64,000 bases of DNA from Phascolarctobacterium faecium DSM 14760 (GCF_003269275.1 NZ_QLTS01000007.1:1-64000), one strand, 5' to 3'. Numbered from the stretch's first letter, positions 44,293 to 53,520 are shown. Translations and numbers: made by a program. The notes: generated from the sequence alone by a model not told the origin.

Positions 44293-44337
44293 ATTAGAAC
44301 AGTTCCAATACTTTAAAAAGTGAAAGGGTTGTTACCA

Positions 44338-45021
44338 ATGGAGAAAATTTACGAAGGCAAAACTAAAACAGTATATTCCCTGGAAAACGGCAATGTACTC
44401 TTAAAATTCAAAGATGACTGCACCGGCAAAGACGGTGTTTTTGATCCCGGTGAGAATACCGTCGGGCTGACTATCGAAGGTATCGGCAAAGCAAATCTTG
44501 AGACTTCGATCCACTTTTTCGAGATCCTCAAAAAAGAAGGTGTAAAAACCCACTATGTCAGCGCAGATATCGATAACGCCACTATGGAAGTCCTGCCTGC
44601 TAAAGTATTCGGTAAAGGCCTTGAAGTCATCTGCCGCTTGAAAGCAACCGGCAGCTTCATCCGTCGTTACGGTGACTACATTGCTGACGGCACTGTTCTC
44701 GAAGGCGGCTACGTTGAAGCTACTTTAAAAGACGACGCTAAAGGCGATCCTCTGATCACTTCTGAAGGTTTGGCGGCTCTCGGCATCATGAGCCAGGAAA
44801 TGTTCAACAGTATGAAGGAACAAACCCTTAAAATCACTAAAATCGTTGCTGCAGACCTGGCAAAAATGGGTCTGGATCTATACGATATCAAATTTGAATT
44901 TGGTTACAACAACGACGAAGTAATTCTGATCGACGAAATCGCCAGCGGTAACATGCGCGTCTATAAAGACGGCAAATATGTCGATCCCATCACTCTGACT
45001 TCAATCATCCTCGGTAAATAA
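44338..45021 (+). CDS. purC: SAICAR synthetase (phosphoribosylaminoimidazole-succinocarboxamide synthase)
   Basis: 227 residues. Catalyses the ATP-dependent joining of CAIR and aspartate in purine synthesis. The PurC signatures are [11 protein letters not shown] at the N terminus, [14 protein letters not shown] in the middle, and the C-terminal DIKFEFG with [14 protein letters not shown]. Length is typical of bacterial PurC. It stands alone with its own promoter and terminator, away from other pur genes. AAAGGG precedes the ATG at 44338. Confidence 0.97.
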   Translation: MEKIYEGKTKTVYSLENGNVLLKFKDDCTGKDGVFDPGENTVGLTIEGIGKANLETSIHFFEILKKEGVKTHYVSADIDNATMEVLPAKVFGKGLEVICRLKATGSFIRRYGDYIADGTVLEGGYVEATLKDDAKGDPLITSEGLAALGIMSQEMFNSMKEQTLKITKIVAADLAKMGLDLYDIKFEFGYNNDEVILIDEIASGNMRVYKDGKYVDPITLTSIILGK

Positions 45022-45032
45022 ATCTTTATATT

Positions 45033-45062
45033 TAAAGGCACAGCTTTTGCTGTGCCTTTTTT
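45033..45062 (+). terminator. Terminator of purC
   Basis: AAAGGCACAGC pairs with GCTGTGCCTTT, followed by TTT. Confidence 0.9.
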
Positions 45063-45089
45063 GCTTCTTAGGCATGTTGATGCTATAAT
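45061..45089 (+). promoter_or_regulatory. Promoter of the M20 amidohydrolase gene
   Basis: TTGCTT and TATAAT are separated by 17 bases. The -35 overlaps the end of the purC terminator. Confidence 0.6.
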
Positions 45090-45147
45090 TATTTTAAAGC
45101 GTTTTTAAAGCCCGCTTTAATTTTTGAAAACAAAGGAACGATGCATT

Positions 45148-46248
45148 ATGAACAAATTAGATCCGCGTAATATTTATGACGACTTACATCAAATTCCTGA
45201 ACTTGGTTTTGAAGAGTTTAAAACCTCTGCCTATCTGGCAGATAAATTAGAAGCAATGGGCTACAAAGTTACCCGTAACATCGGCGGTACCGGCGTTATC
45301 GGCGAAATCAAAGGCTCAGAGCCCGGACCTGTAATGATGCTGCGTGCCGATATGGACGCACTGCCCTTTCTGATCGACGGCGAAAAGAAAAATATTCATG
45401 CCTGCGGCCACGACGCCCATTCCGCCATGCTTTTAGCCGCTGCCTCCGATCTGGTAGGCAAGGTTAAACGCGGCACCCTGCGCATCCTGTTCCAACAGGG
45501 TGAAGAAACCTTAAAAGGCGCTTTGGCAGTTATTGATGCCGGCGTAATTGAAGACGTCGATATCGCTCTTGGTCTGCACATCCGTCCTGTACAGGACATT
45601 GCCTACGGCGAAATGTCGCCAGCAGTGCGCCATGCTTCCAGCACCTTCGTTAACGTCGTTATCAACGGTTTATCCAGTCACGGCGCACGTCCGCACCTGG
45701 GTGTCAACGCAATCGAGGCAGCCGCTGTCGCTATCAATGCGATTACGGCTATTAAAATCAATCCTATCATCCCCTGGTCCTGTAAAGTTACCGGCATCAA
45801 AGGCGGCGTAGCCCCCAATATCATTCCTGATAAAGTTGAAATGATCGTCGATGCCCGCGCACAAACCAACGAAGCTATGACCGAACTGCTGGAAAAACTG
45901 CGCCGTGCAGTTACCAATGCTGCCGCTGCTCTTGGGGCTACTGCCGAAGTCACTACTCCCGGCGGTGTGATCCCCGCTGCTGAATACGATGACGAACTGA
46001 CTGCAGAAGTTGCAGAATGTATCGTCGAGGTAGTAGGCGAAGAAAAACTCGCAAAAGAACTCGTTAACCCCGGCGGTGAAGATTTCCACTACTTTGTTAA
46101 TAAATATCCCCATATCAAAGCTGCTTACTTCGGTGTCGGCGCAGCTGCAGCTCCGGGCCTGCATCATCAGGATATGCAGCTGAACAAAGAAGCTCTGCCC
46201 AGCGGTACTGCGGTCCTCGTTAAAATGGTAGAACGTAAATTAGGCTGA
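45148..46248 (+). CDS. M20-family amidohydrolase (N-acyl-amino-acid hydrolase type)
   Basis: 366 residues. A two-metal hydrolase with a dimerisation domain. Metal-site and catalytic motifs are RADMDALPF, HACGHDAHSAMLL, FQQGEE and the C-terminal GGEDFHYF. A Cys in HACGHD is the usual ligand for the HipO/AmaA/IAA-hydrolase subgroup, which removes acyl groups from amino acids or hippurate. No signal peptide. The ATG at 45148 has AAAGGAA upstream. Monocistronic, with a terminator after it. The exact substrate cannot be read. Confidence 0.92.
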   Translation: MNKLDPRNIYDDLHQIPELGFEEFKTSAYLADKLEAMGYKVTRNIGGTGVIGEIKGSEPGPVMMLRADMDALPFLIDGEKKNIHACGHDAHSAMLLAAASDLVGKVKRGTLRILFQQGEETLKGALAVIDAGVIEDVDIALGLHIRPVQDIAYGEMSPAVRHASSTFVNVVINGLSSHGARPHLGVNAIEAAAVAINAITAIKINPIIPWSCKVTGIKGGVAPNIIPDKVEMIVDARAQTNEAMTELLEKLRRAVTNAAAALGATAEVTTPGGVIPAAEYDDELTAEVAECIVEVVGEEKLAKELVNPGGEDFHYFVNKYPHIKAAYFGVGAAAAPGLHHQDMQLNKEALPSGTAVLVKMVERKLG

Positions 46249-46287
46249 TCACTGTTTATTTTTCGTTGCTGAATTATATATAACTGC

Positions 46288-46333
46288 AAAAACTCAGACT
46301 TCCATAAATTATGAAAGTCTGAGTTTTTTATTA
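46288..46333. terminator. Bidirectional terminator
   Basis: AAAACTCAGACTT pairs with AAGTCTGAGTTTT around an 18-base loop, between the convergent amidohydrolase and cupin genes. Confidence 0.85.
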
Positions 46334-46363
46334 CTGTACTATGCTTAACTCATTTTCGTATAT

Positions 46364-46909
46364 TTATTTAAGCTGACTGTAAACATTCTGGTCAACAGGC
46401 TCCAGCCAGGTAGTACCTGCACCCTTGCTCATAATCGACAGATGCTGGAACCAGCTGTTGCCGGCAGCGCCATGCCAGTGTTTAGTCCCTTCCGGGATCG
46501 TCACACTTTCACCGGCTTTCATTTCTACCGGATCCTGTCCCCAGATCTGATAATATCCACGGCCTGATACCCCGACCAGGACCTGACACGAACCGCTGTG
46601 AGTATGCCAGTTATTGATACAGGACGGAGCAAAAGTCACGTTAGACACACTTACAGTATCGTTAGCCATTGGAAAAAGAAAGCTCTGTCCGGTAAAATAT
46701 CTGGCATAAGCCGCATTATCATTACCGATAGGAAATACTGTACCACCTGCCTGCAGCAGCGACGCGCTGATTATCTTTGTCTGTTCCTCTGTTACAGGCT
46801 CACCGGCTGCCAAAGCTGCATCTGTACCGCCCATGACCGCAGCAGCCACAACCAGAGCCGCAGCTATTCCTCTAAAAGTGTTTTTGTTGAATCTCTGCCA
46901 AAATTTCAT
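46364..46909 (-). CDS. Exported cupin-domain protein
   Basis: 181 residues. A signal peptide (GIAAALVVAAAVMGGTDAALA) is followed by a single cupin. Metal-ligand candidates are the two His of NNWHTHSGSCQVL and the His of GTKHWHGA. The glycine-rich turn is VGVSGRGYYQIWG. Most cupins of this carboxymuconolactone-decarboxylase-associated type are cytoplasmic, so export to the periplasm is unusual. GAGGAGG precedes the ATG at 46909. It is 46 bases downstream of a MerR gene in the same direction. Confidence 0.85.
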   Translation of the reverse strand: MKFWQRFNKNTFRGIAAALVVAAAVMGGTDAALAAGEPVTEEQTKIISASLLQAGGTVFPIGNDNAAYARYFTGQSFLFPMANDTVSVSNVTFAPSCINNWHTHSGSCQVLVGVSGRGYYQIWGQDPVEMKAGESVTIPEGTKHWHGAAGNSWFQHLSIMSKGAGTTWLEPVDQNVYSQLK

Positions 46910-46955
46910 ATTATTTTCCTCCTCATAATAAATCATTTGTTTATCAACTTCTGGA

Positions 46956-47363
46956 TCAGATTGCTAGTGCTTTCGAAGCCGGATGCCTGTTTAATAAAGC
47001 ATATGTTTCCGGCTGTAACAAATTCTCATAATTTCTCAGCTGATAATCTGCCAGTTCCGCAACCAGCTGCAAACTGTTGATTTTATCAAGCAGCGTTTCA
47101 CGAGCCTCTGCCAGCAGCTTTTTACGCTCCTGTATCGTAGCATCGCCCATTTCTGCCAGCCGAATATAATCAATGATATGTTCCAGTGACATCCCGCTGG
47201 CTTTCAGCTTTTTGATAAAATTGATAAAATTTACAAAATACTCATCATAATTGCGGATCCCGGCCGCATTCCGTGGCACCGGAGGCAGCAGCCCGATCCT
47301 TTCATAATATCTTAAAGTATCAGTTGACATATTGGTTTTTGCGGCAATTTCCCGAATCGTCAT
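46956..47363 (-). CDS. MerR-family transcriptional regulator
   Basis: 135 residues. The winged helix is at the N terminus (TIREIAAKTNMSTDTLRYYERIGLLPPVPRN), followed by a dimerising helix. The C-terminal part is short and has no Cys cluster for metal sensing. This size fits the YfmP/AdhR-type subgroup that governs stress or aldehyde responses. GAGGAGG precedes the ATG, located in the end of the upstream small gene. It probably controls its own operon with the exported cupin. Confidence 0.92.
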   Translation of the reverse strand: MTIREIAAKTNMSTDTLRYYERIGLLPPVPRNAAGIRNYDEYFVNFINFIKKLKASGMSLEHIIDYIRLAEMGDATIQERKKLLAEARETLLDKINSLQLVAELADYQLRNYENLLQPETYALLNRHPASKALAI

Positions 47364-47365
47364 TT

Positions 47366-47617
47366 TTACTCCTCCTCACAGTGATTATGCCTGAGCTGAT
47401 AAATACTGTAATCTACATTATCCAGCAGCTGTTGTTTAAAATGGATATCATCCAGCAGATAAAAGCGCAGATTTTTCAGCAGCTTGATTTTCTGTTCCTC
47501 TGTATTATCGCTGTGCTCAATGATATTTAAAGCTGCTTTTAACCGCTCCGGCCGCTGTTCTGCCGACTGCAGCAGCTGCTGTAAATTCTCCTGCGTACAT
47601 TTCTGCATCTTTTCCAT
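47366..47617 (-). CDS. Small helical protein upstream of MerR, function unknown
   Basis: 83 residues, highly charged and predicted mostly helical (QENLQQLLQSAEQRPERLKAALNII), with no signal peptide. The final codons (GAG GAG GAG) also supply the ribosome site of the MerR gene, so the two are translationally coupled. Its own ribosome site is weak. No known family was recognised. Confidence 0.6.
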   Translation of the reverse strand: MEKMQKCTQENLQQLLQSAEQRPERLKAALNIIEHSDNTEEQKIKLLKNLRFYLLDDIHFKQQLLDNVDYSIYQLRHNHCEEE

Positions 47618-47873
47618 AGCTACTCAGCCCCACTAAAAATTCTCTCTTTAAACTTTTCCATAACACGTGTTCCCGGATCACTTTCATTATAAATTATTCT
47701 TTCTTATATGTATAATACCTATTTCTCATATCCATCAATGCCTTTTAGGCATTGATTTTCCACGACTGTACAAATAAAAAAAGTGCAAGCGCAATCACTT
47801 CTGGTGATCTGCACTTACACTTTCTGACCACAGCCTCTGATTCAGCTGCAACTGTCTGCTATTGCTTTTATCT
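47618..47873. other. Intergenic region with two hairpins
   Basis: About 255 bases between the small helical protein and the LysR gene. It contains a palindrome around ATCAATGCC-GGCATTGAT (47736-47758, T-rich tail on the plus side) and the LysR terminator (47774-47817). No gene was seen in it. Confidence 0.5.
47774..47817 (-). terminator. Terminator of the LysR gene
   Basis: On the minus strand AAGTGCAGATCAC pairs with GTGATTGCGCTTGCACTT (with bulges), followed by a T7 run. Confidence 0.75.
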
Positions 47874-48773
47874 TCACTGTTCCCTATTATTATATGTTTT
47901 CACAAAATTTTTGGCAAACTCAATAAATTTCGTCGTCGTTACACTGAAAGGCTGTCGTTTTTTCCAGGCCAGCACTGTAGTAGCAGCAAGTTCAGGATAC
48001 AGCGGCAGCGAACAGACCTGTGAGCGGTCCAAAAAAGGCCGTGAACCCTCAATATGAAAAGCATATCCCAGCCCGTTCCGTACCATTATCGAAGCATTCG
48101 TACTCATATTGCAGGTATACGGAACCCTGACCTGCGGAAAATAATCACCAAACCAGCTGACCAGCTCATTTTGCACTTTCAGCCGTGCGGGAAAAAGCAG
48201 CTCCTTCCCCACCAGATCTGCCGCCGTAACAAAGCCCTTTTGCACCAGCGGATCTTCGGCAGGCAGCAGCACGGCCCAGCGTTCTTTGACCCCCAGACGG
48301 ATAAAATCATACCTGTCAATATCCACGGGTTCCAGAAACAAAGCAATATCTGACAGACCTTTTTCGATACGTTCATTAGTATAATCCGCATTACCGGCAT
48401 ATAATTCGTAAGTTACAGCAGGATACTTTTCTTTAAAAGCCCGGAACATTTCAGCAATGACCTGTACGGAAGCCAACTCGCCGCAGCCCACCGATACTAC
48501 GCCGTTGATCAGCTCGTCGCGTTCTGTCAGTTCTTTTTCCGTTTTATCTGCCAGATCAACGATCTCCTCGGCCCGCCGGCGCAGCAGCATTCCTTCGTCA
48601 GTCAACGTCACCTTACGCGCGCCGCGCGAAAACAGCGTTACTCCCATATCTTCCTCTAACTGTGCCAGCTGTCGGCTCAATGTCGGCTGCGTGATATGCA
48701 GCAGCTCAGCCGCTTTTGTGATATTCTCCTCACGTGCCACTGCCAGAAAATACCTCAGTATCCGCAATTCCAT
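47874..48773 (-). CDS. LysR-family transcriptional regulator
   Basis: 299 residues. The N-terminal winged helix is MELRILRYFLAVAREENITKAAELLHITQPTLSRQL. The C-terminal two-lobed effector domain carries VGCGELASVQVIAEMFRAF and the hinge-like IMVRNGLGYAF. AGGAGG precedes the ATG. No divergent target gene is next to it; the flanking genes on both sides run in the same direction, so its target may be elsewhere. Confidence 0.95.
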   Translation of the reverse strand: MELRILRYFLAVAREENITKAAELLHITQPTLSRQLAQLEEDMGVTLFSRGARKVTLTDEGMLLRRRAEEIVDLADKTEKELTERDELINGVVSVGCGELASVQVIAEMFRAFKEKYPAVTYELYAGNADYTNERIEKGLSDIALFLEPVDIDRYDFIRLGVKERWAVLLPAEDPLVQKGFVTAADLVGKELLFPARLKVQNELVSWFGDYFPQVRVPYTCNMSTNASIMVRNGLGYAFHIEGSRPFLDRSQVCSLPLYPELAATTVLAWKKRQPFSVTTTKFIEFAKNFVKTYNNREQ

Positions 48774-48884
48774 TGCCTCTGCCTCCTTTTATCCTGGTCA
48801 ACTGCATCTGCCTGTTCTGCCCTTTTCTTTCTATCATAAAGTATTTTTATGCTCTCAGGCAAGCTTTATCTGTCCTTAAACATA

Positions 48885-48924
48885 GAAAAGGCATTATTTC
48901 CCCAAGGAAACAATGCCTTTCTTT
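48885..48924 (-). terminator. Terminator of the M23 peptidase gene
   Basis: AAAGGCATTATTTCC pairs with GGAAACAATGCCTTT with one mismatch around CCAA. On the minus strand it ends in TTTTCT. Confidence 0.8.
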
Positions 48925-48928
48925 ACTG

Positions 48929-49906
48929 CTATTTATTCAGCCGCTGGCCGATTTTCAGCATATACATCGGGTCAACGTTCTGCCCATCGACAAAAACCTC
49001 AAAATGCACATGCGGGCCGGTACTATATCCGCTGCTGCCGACAAAGCCGATGATCTCACCCTTACGCACGCTTTGACCGGGCGCAACGGCAATCCCGCTC
49101 ATATGCCCGTAAGCAGTTTCATAACCGTTGCCGTGATTGATACGTACATAGCGTCCATAACCGCCGTTCCAACCGGCAACCTCTACCGTTCCCATCGCAC
49201 TGGCGTAAACCGGCTCGCCAAATTCAACAGCAATGTCAACCCCGGGATGCCAGTCGTAACCGCCACCGATCGGTCCCGTACGTCCACCGTAGGGAGAGCT
49301 GATCGTACCACCTTTGGTCGGCCACAAATCAGGAAAGACCGAGCGTTTATTATTGCGCCCTTCCAACTCCGAAAGCAGTTCACTCATCGAAGTTTTCTTC
49401 TCGTCGATCTGCTGCGCCATATTTTTATTCTGAGCCGTCAGTACTGCCGCCATTTCCTTCACGCCCAAATCAGCAGGACCTCCCTGTCCCAAGTAACGAG
49501 GAGCATTGCCTGCCGTTGCCGTTTCGCCTGACGCGCTGCTCAAATCACTGCCCAGCTTAGTACTGTCAGTGTCACGAATCAATGCCCGGCGCAGTTTAGT
49601 TTCCAATGTCATGATTTCAGACATATCACGCAGCATTTTTTCGTTATCCGCCAGCAGGCTTTGCAGCTGTGCTTCCAACTCGCCTTTTTTAGCCTGATAT
49701 TCTAAAAAATCAGTCCGTTCCTGACGGAACTGATAAAAATTATAACCCATATAACCAAGCGCGCCCACCATACAGACAGTACATATCAATACAGCGCCGG
49801 CCAGCAATTTAAACCGCCGGGCGCCAAAATGGTAAACTTTCTGCCCTTCCGCCCGAGGTACTGTAAAGGTATATTCTTGCTGTTTCTGTAAATCTTTTTC
49901 TTCCAT
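48929..49906 (-). CDS. M23-family cell-wall endopeptidase, membrane-anchored
   Basis: 325 residues. One N-terminal membrane helix (about 34-55) is followed by a coiled coil (about 60-115), a linker, and a LytM/M23 domain at the C terminus. Zinc and catalytic motifs are the H-x-x-x-D of HPGVDIA, AYGHMS and GPHVHFEV. Such proteins either cut cross-links or regulate amidases at division. It is 11 bases after the SpoVB-like gene. GAGG precedes the ATG. Confidence 0.93.
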   Translation of the reverse strand: MEEKDLQKQQEYTFTVPRAEGQKVYHFGARRFKLLAGAVLICTVCMVGALGYMGYNFYQFRQERTDFLEYQAKKGELEAQLQSLLADNEKMLRDMSEIMTLETKLRRALIRDTDSTKLGSDLSSASGETATAGNAPRYLGQGGPADLGVKEMAAVLTAQNKNMAQQIDEKKTSMSELLSELEGRNNKRSVFPDLWPTKGGTISSPYGGRTGPIGGGYDWHPGVDIAVEFGEPVYASAMGTVEVAGWNGGYGRYVRINHGNGYETAYGHMSGIAVAPGQSVRKGEIIGFVGSSGYSTGPHVHFEVFVDGQNVDPMYMLKIGQRLNK

Positions 49907-49917
49907 ATTTTAACCTC

Positions 49918-51534
49918 TTATCTAAAATACCCTAACTTCTGACCTGCTGCCAGCAGCCTGTGCCCAATAAAAGGCAGACTTTCCAGATCATCCTTACCCA
50001 TACCGCCCACTGCCAGCAATACGCCGCCGTAAACAGGCACAGCCACGGCAATAGCCGCTAAAATCGCCCAGGCTCCCCAGCTTGCCGCCAGCGTGATCAC
50101 GCCATAAACAGCCGCTCCCATAGCTGCGGCTGACACAGCAGGCTTAAATACACCGCTGAAGGATAAAGCAAAACCTGTATATTTGTAAATAAAAATCATA
50201 TTTAAAACTGCTGCCAGGCCAAAATCCACTACCGTAGCCATTGCCGCACCCTTGATACCCAAAGTCGGTATTGCCGTCAGCGTCCAGCTTAAAAACACCT
50301 TGACCGCAGCCGCTAAAATCATATTGATGACCGGGATCGAAGTCCGACCCAGCCCCTGCAGAATTCCTGTACTGATCTGATGCAGACCCAACAGCAAGAT
50401 ACCTACGCTCATAGTTTGGATAGCATCGGCAGCTCCAGGCGCATTATAAATCAGCGCCGCTATTTTTTCAGCCAGAAAATACATACCTACAAAACAGGGA
50501 CAGGTAATGATCAAAGCGACTCTGAAGGCCGTCCTGGTTTTGGCCCTGATGCCGAAAACATCATTCAGTGCCCGCGATTCAGAAATCGCCGGTACCAGGC
50601 TGATCGTCATAGCCGCCGTGAAGATAGTCGCTAAATTGATCAACGGCACAGCCATACCTGTCAGATAACCGAAAAACTCTGTCGCCTGACTGATATGAAA
50701 ACCAGCCGCTTCCAACCGCTGCGGCACGATCAAAAGATCAAGGTTCGCCACAACCGGCAGCATCAGGCTGGACATGGAAACAGGCAGCGCCAGCCGCAGC
50801 AGGCGGCTGATGATGGCCCGCGCCGACTCTCTCGTAGCCAGTGGATTCTGCTGCTGCAGATCTGCTTTCAGCTTCTGCTTGAGCCGTCCATAGAACCACA
50901 TCAAAACCAAAAGCGCGCAGAAGGCGCCGACTCCGGCGCCCATACTGGCGCCGCCAGCCGCATAAGCCAAACCATGCGGCATAAACATATTCGCAAAAAC
51001 GATCATCGTCACAACACGCATCAGCTGCTCTACTATCTCGGAAGCCGCCGTTGGCGTCATGATCTGCCAGCCCTGCAGATAGCCGCGGAAACTGGCTAAA
51101 AATGTAACAAAAAATACGGCCGGAGCCAAAGCAATAATAGAGTAATAAGCGCGGCTGTCACGGATCCAGTGATTATCGATCAGCCAATGAGCGCCGAAAA
51201 AAAGTGCCGATGCAAAAACCAGGCCTGTAACGAACAATAACCGCAGAGAAACATTAAAGACACGTTTGGCTCCCAGAAAATCCTTCTGCGCCAGCTTTTC
51301 AGCCGTAATAATCGAAATTGCGACCGGTATCCCTGCCGATGACAATGTTATTGCCATCAGATAGATCGGAAACCCCATCTGGTAAAGGCCGATCCCTTCG
51401 CCGCCCAGTACACGCGACAAAATGATCCAATTCAGCGAACCGATGACCTTGACGACGATACTGGAAACCGTCAAAATCAGTGTACCTTTTAAAAATTTAT
51501 TATTACTGCTAGCACTCTTTTCGGTATCGCTCAT
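49918..51534 (-). CDS. SpoVB/MurJ-type polysaccharide flippase
   Basis: 538 residues with about 14 membrane helices of the MOP superfamily. N-terminal GTLILTVSSIVVKVIGSLNW and the conserved arginine-bearing ILSRVLGGEGIGLYQM are characteristic of SpoVB-type proteins. Negativicutes and other Firmicutes use these as lipid II flippases, not only in sporulation. The ATG at 51534 has GGCGGG upstream. It is followed closely by an M23 peptidase, supporting a peptidoglycan role. Confidence 0.88.
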   Translation of the reverse strand: MSDTEKSASSNNKFLKGTLILTVSSIVVKVIGSLNWIILSRVLGGEGIGLYQMGFPIYLMAITLSSAGIPVAISIITAEKLAQKDFLGAKRVFNVSLRLLFVTGLVFASALFFGAHWLIDNHWIRDSRAYYSIIALAPAVFFVTFLASFRGYLQGWQIMTPTAASEIVEQLMRVVTMIVFANMFMPHGLAYAAGGASMGAGVGAFCALLVLMWFYGRLKQKLKADLQQQNPLATRESARAIISRLLRLALPVSMSSLMLPVVANLDLLIVPQRLEAAGFHISQATEFFGYLTGMAVPLINLATIFTAAMTISLVPAISESRALNDVFGIRAKTRTAFRVALIITCPCFVGMYFLAEKIAALIYNAPGAADAIQTMSVGILLLGLHQISTGILQGLGRTSIPVINMILAAAVKVFLSWTLTAIPTLGIKGAAMATVVDFGLAAVLNMIFIYKYTGFALSFSGVFKPAVSAAAMGAAVYGVITLAASWGAWAILAAIAVAVPVYGGVLLAVGGMGKDDLESLPFIGHRLLAAGQKLGYFR

Positions 51535-51639
51535 GATTACCCGCCTTGTCAAATTTTACAATTACACATACTCATACATTATAATTATCACCTTAAAGCC
51601 ACTTTTTGACAAGCTTTTTCGGTTTTATTTCACAAAATA

Positions 51640-51668
51640 TTGCTTTATTGCCCGGCCATTGTTACAAT
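51640..51668 (+). promoter_or_regulatory. Promoter of the BMP lipoprotein gene
   Basis: TTGCTT and TACAAT are separated by 17 bases, about 35 bases before the start codon. Confidence 0.65.
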
Positions 51669-51704
51669 TAAAGTCAGAAATAATTTATCAAGGAGGTCAT
51701 TTGC

Positions 51705-52805
51705 ATGAAGAAAATCCTGTCCATCGCTCTGGTTAGTCTGCTGGCCTGCGGCGCGTTACTTGCCGGCTGCGGCGGTGAAAAGAAAGCTGACCCTAAGGCT
51801 GCAGGCGACAAAACCAAAGTTGCCTTCGTTTATGTCAGCTCCGCCAAAGACGGCGGCTACTCTATGGCACATGAACTGGGGCGTCAGTATGTTGAGAAAA
51901 ACATGCCCAACGTTCAAGCAAGTTACATCGAATCAGTTCCTGAAGGTGCCGATTCCGAACGTGTAATTACACAACTAGCTTCCCAGGGCAACAAAGTTAT
52001 TTTCACCACCAGCTTTGGTTATATGGACCCGACGATCAACGTCGCGAAAAAATACCCCGACATTACCTTCCTGCACTGCTCCGGCTTCAAAACAGCCCCC
52101 AACGTAGGCAACTACTTCGGCCGTATGTACGAAGCCCGCTATGTCACAGGTATCGTTGCCGGTAAAGAAACAAAATCCAACGTTATTGGTTATGTAGCAG
52201 CGTTCCCGATCCCGGAAGTAATCCGCGGCATCAATGCCTTTACCCTGGGCGCGCAAAGCGTCAACCCTGACGTACAGGTCAAAGTCCTCTGGACCAATAC
52301 CTGGTATAATCCAGCTACCGAAAAACAGGCTGCTATCACACTGATCGATGCCGGTGCCGATATCATCGCTCAGCATCAAAATACCCCCGGTCCGCAGCAG
52401 GCAGCTGAAGAACGCGGCAAATATGGCATCGGCTACAATGTCGATATGTCTGCCAATGCTCCTAAAGCATCCTTGACCTCCGCGATCTGGAACTGGGGAC
52501 CGTATTATGAAGAAACCATCAAACAGGTTAACAACGGTACCTGGAAATCCGGCGCTTACTGGGGTTCCATGAAAGATAAAGTAGTCGACATCGCTCCCTA
52601 CGGACCCGCAGTCAGCGATGAAACAAAAAAACTGGCTGATGCTGCCAAAGCAGATATCATTGCCGGCAAACAAAAAGTTTTCACCGGCCCGCTGTATGAT
52701 CAAAGCGGTGCCGAGAAAGTTCCTGCAGGCACTACTCTGACCGATAAGGAACTTTTGAGTATGGACTGGTTCGTCAAAGGCGTTGACGGTAAAATCCAGA
52801 ACTGA
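51705..52805 (+). CDS. BMP-family substrate-binding lipoprotein
   Basis: 366 residues with a lipobox (ALLAGC) near residue 22. The mature domain matches the basic membrane protein/Med family that binds nucleosides or related ligands. Seen are AFVYVSSAKDGGYSMAHELG, FHTTSFGYM-like FTTSFGYMDPTINVAKKYP, and ADIIAQHQNTPGPQQAAEERG. Normally it partners with an ABC permease and ATPase, but none lies nearby. It is followed 36 bases later by a small beta-barrel gene. AAGGAGG precedes the ATG. Confidence 0.92.
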   Translation: MKKILSIALVSLLACGALLAGCGGEKKADPKAAGDKTKVAFVYVSSAKDGGYSMAHELGRQYVEKNMPNVQASYIESVPEGADSERVITQLASQGNKVIFTTSFGYMDPTINVAKKYPDITFLHCSGFKTAPNVGNYFGRMYEARYVTGIVAGKETKSNVIGYVAAFPIPEVIRGINAFTLGAQSVNPDVQVKVLWTNTWYNPATEKQAAITLIDAGADIIAQHQNTPGPQQAAEERGKYGIGYNVDMSANAPKASLTSAIWNWGPYYEETIKQVNNGTWKSGAYWGSMKDKVVDIAPYGPAVSDETKKLADAAKADIIAGKQKVFTGPLYDQSGAEKVPAGTTLTDKELLSMDWFVKGVDGKIQN

Positions 52806-52841
52806 CTCGCTTGAGTGTTTTAGTAAGGAAGGTATAAAGGA

Positions 52842-53444
52842 ATGAAAAAGACATTAATTTTAAGCTTAGCACTGGCTTTAGGAATCACCACTGTTTGCGC
52901 TGCTTCTCCGCTCAAAAACTATAACGCGGGCAAAGTAGCTGTTGATCTGGGGCTTAACGTCCCTACCAGCAATACTTATGAAGGACACAGCGTCGGCAGC
53001 AAAAAAACGTCTCCCTATGCCGGTATCACCGTAGGCCTTGGCAGCAATACCGCTGTCAACTACAAATGGAATCAATACAAAAACAGCGGCAGTAACAAGA
53101 TCGAAGCCCAGCAGCTCAACCTGATGTACAAAGTCCTGCCAGTACTTGATGTTTACGCAGGTTATGTCGACAGTGACATCAAACTGCACGGCGACAGCCG
53201 CAGCCGCAGTTCCGGCCAAGTCGGTGTCCAGGGACGTGTCGAATTGCCTTTTCTCTGTACTTTATGGGGCAGAGCAGGCGTGGGCAACAAGCTCAACAGC
53301 TATGAAATCGGCCTGAGCCGTACTCTGGTATCCAATGTAGAGCTGAATCTGTCGTACTATGACAACAAATTCAAAGATTCTGCTCCCGGCGGCAGCGACG
53401 TCAAAACCAAAGGCGTTAATATGGGTATCACCGTCAAATTCTGA
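52842..53444 (+). CDS. Small exported outer-membrane beta-barrel protein
   Basis: 200 residues. A signal peptide (LILSLALALGITTVCA) precedes a mature sequence of alternating hydrophobic strands with Gly and aromatic positions, such as YAGITVGLGSNTAVNYKW and NVELNLSYYDNKF. It ends in a C-terminal Phe (MGITVKF). This is the pattern of an 8-to-10-stranded outer-membrane barrel. GGAAGG precedes the ATG. It is likely co-transcribed with the BMP lipoprotein, and both end at the same terminator. Confidence 0.8.
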   Translation: MKKTLILSLALALGITTVCAASPLKNYNAGKVAVDLGLNVPTSNTYEGHSVGSKKTSPYAGITVGLGSNTAVNYKWNQYKNSGSNKIEAQQLNLMYKVLPVLDVYAGYVDSDIKLHGDSRSRSSGQVGVQGRVELPFLCTLWGRAGVGNKLNSYEIGLSRTLVSNVELNLSYYDNKFKDSAPGGSDVKTKGVNMGITVKF

Positions 53445-53480
53445 CCTGCATCTATTAATCATCTAACTAAATAAACTTCA

Positions 53481-53520
53481 AAATAAGGCCTGGAAGCAAA
53501 AATTCCCGGCCTTATTTTTC
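53481..53520 (+). terminator. Terminator of the BMP/barrel unit
   Basis: AAAATAAGGCCTGG pairs with CCGGCCTTATTTT-type sequence with a bulge, followed by a T run. Confidence 0.8.

Noticed and set aside
44183-44337. Possible purine riboswitch before purC
   Set aside because: No conserved purine-aptamer loops or P1 helix are visible; only a promoter was seen.
45670-46167. 165-codon minus-strand frame inside the amidohydrolase gene
   Set aside because: Shadow of the M20 gene, Phe/Asp-rich reading of its opposite strand, and no start signals.
48734-49531. 265-codon plus-strand frame over the LysR/M23 region
   Set aside because: Antisense to the M23 peptidase with intact catalytic motifs; low-complexity composition and no ribosome site.
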